Source of the DNA: Rhodospirillaceae bacterium
GTDB lineage: Bacteria > Pseudomonadota > Alphaproteobacteria > Reyranellales > Reyranellaceae
Direction: 5' to 3'
Length of the DNA stretch: 39,275 bases
Assembly (NCBI GenBank): GCA_009772935.1
Contig: WOUR01000047.1
Span: 1 to 39,275, forward strand
In this document: piece after piece, positions 38,639 to 39,275 of the stretch
Position numbering within the stretch: position 1 is the first letter of the stretch
Layout: each line of letters opens with the position of its first letter
Made by a program: the position numbers and the translations under genes
Notes under the pieces: generated by a model
The model's input: only the letters and a program-made list of their open reading frames with translations
Told to the model about the DNA's origin: nothing
Databases searched by the model: none

Positions 38639-39275
38639 CTAGCGGCGCTTCAGGCGGAAGCGAAGCAGGTGCAGGCGGTGCGAGAAGAAGCCCCAGGCGG
38701 CGAACTTCAGATAGCGCTCGTAGCGCCGCGTCTGGTCCTTGCCGACCATGTCGAGCGCTTCGGCCCGCCGGGCCTTGAGGTTGGCGGCCCAGATCTCGCA
38801 GGTCCGGCCATAGTCGGTGCGGTCGTTGCGGAAGCGCTCGACCTCGAATATCCCGTTGGCGGCGGTGAGGATCTCCGGCAGGCGCGGCAGTTCGGATTCG
38901 GGAAAGATGTCCTCGATCAGCGGGCCGGTCGGGACTTTGTCGTCGGGATCGCCATAGGCGATCGTCTGCAGGGTCATGCGCGCACCGGGCGCCAGCATCT
39001 CGTGGCAGCGCGTGAAGAAGTGGCGATAGACCGCGACCTTGGTCGCGGAGTCGTCCTGCTGCCGGGTGAAGTGCTCGAACGCGCCGACCGAGATGATCGC
39101 GCCGTAGGGCGTGGCCGGCCGGTGGTCGGCCCAGCTCTCGACGCGGATCTCGACGGGCGGTGAGTCGGCGTCGCGCAGCGCGGCGCGGGCGAGTTCGGCC
39201 TGCGCGTCGCTCAGGGTCAGGCCGACGCCGCGCGAAAGCGGCGGGGCGCCGGGCGCCCGCGTGGCGACCGCCGCG
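38639..39275 (-). CDS. Cyclopropane-fatty-acyl-phospholipid synthase family methyltransferase, C-terminal part
   Basis: The frame enters from the right edge and gives 211 residues. GVGLTLSDAQAELARAAL is the post-SAM-site block of CFA synthases, followed by GAIISVGAFEHFTRQQ, RMTLQTIAYGDP, YGRTCEIWAANL and the C-terminal AWGFFSHRLHLLRFRLKRR. The SAM-binding N-terminal half lies outside the window. Family members methylate unsaturated membrane lipids or related substrates. The exact substrate cannot be told. Confidence 0.85.
   Translation of the reverse strand, partial: AAVATRAPGAPPLSRGVGLTLSDAQAELARAALRDADSPPVEIRVESWADHRPATPYGAIISVGAFEHFTRQQDDSATKVAVYRHFFTRCHEMLAPGARMTLQTIAYGDPDDKVPTGPLIEDIFPESELPRLPEILTAANGIFEVERFRNDRTDYGRTCEIWAANLKARRAEALDMVGKDQTRRYERYLKFAAWGFFSHRLHLLRFRLKRR

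Overview
The window looks like a chromosomal segment of a high-GC alphaproteobacterium. The main evidence is gene order: ffh-rpsP-rimM-trmD-rplS running into leuC/leuD/leuB, a membrane-anchored CycM-type cytochrome c divergent from prephenate dehydratase, dapF-ftsY-yciB, and hemC divergent from tsaD-gpsA-EVE. The genus cannot be fixed from this sequence; a Reyranella- or Rhizobiales/Rhodospirillales-like organism is a guess. I see no rRNA, tRNA, CRISPR array, prophage or insertion sequence. No stretch over 300 bases lacks a gene; the longest gaps (27994-28223, 34619-34799, 3542-3715 and 10107-10273) hold intergenic repeats or divergent promoter space.

Left part (1-8.9 kb): a truncated sensor kinase, an OmpR-type regulator and a Spy/CpxP-like periplasmic protein form a minus-strand operon behind a perfect CpxR-type box. 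Then come a GNAT acetyltransferase, an inositol-monophosphatase-family phosphatase with a cytochrome c, prephenate dehydratase, ribulose-phosphate epimerase with a two-part GST-like protein, a TIM-barrel isomerase and a HerA-like ATPase (DUF853).

Middle (8.9-19 kb): the leucine genes leuB, leuD and leuC (with an RDD membrane protein between leuD and leuC) follow the translation/export cluster rplS-trmD-rimM-rpsP-ffh, all on the minus strand. After a CPBP membrane protease comes an accessory module: an AbiEi/AbiEii type IV toxin-antitoxin pair headed by a 14-bp perfect palindrome.

Right part (19-39 kb): a thioredoxin-fold isomerase, an unknown glycosyltransferase-like protein, dapF-ftsY-yciB, then a five-gene minus-strand run (hemC, M48 lipoprotein protease, TusA-like protein, pgk, NUDIX). 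The hemC/tsaD/gpsA block carries two paralogous 2OG-Fe(II) oxygenases (TIGR02466-like), one on each side of tsaD. Then come EVE, a DMT transporter, a receiver-plus-hybrid-kinase signalling pair, a creatininase-family hydrolase, a PEGA-like lipoprotein, diaminopropionate ammonia-lyase, DUF6489, a thioredoxin-like ferredoxin, a small conserved protein and the end of a cyclopropane-synthase-family methyltransferase.

The observations that most deserve a second look are the oxygenase pair around tsaD, the AbiE locus with its operator, the CpxR-like autoregulatory circuit, and two families of long palindromic intergenic repeats.
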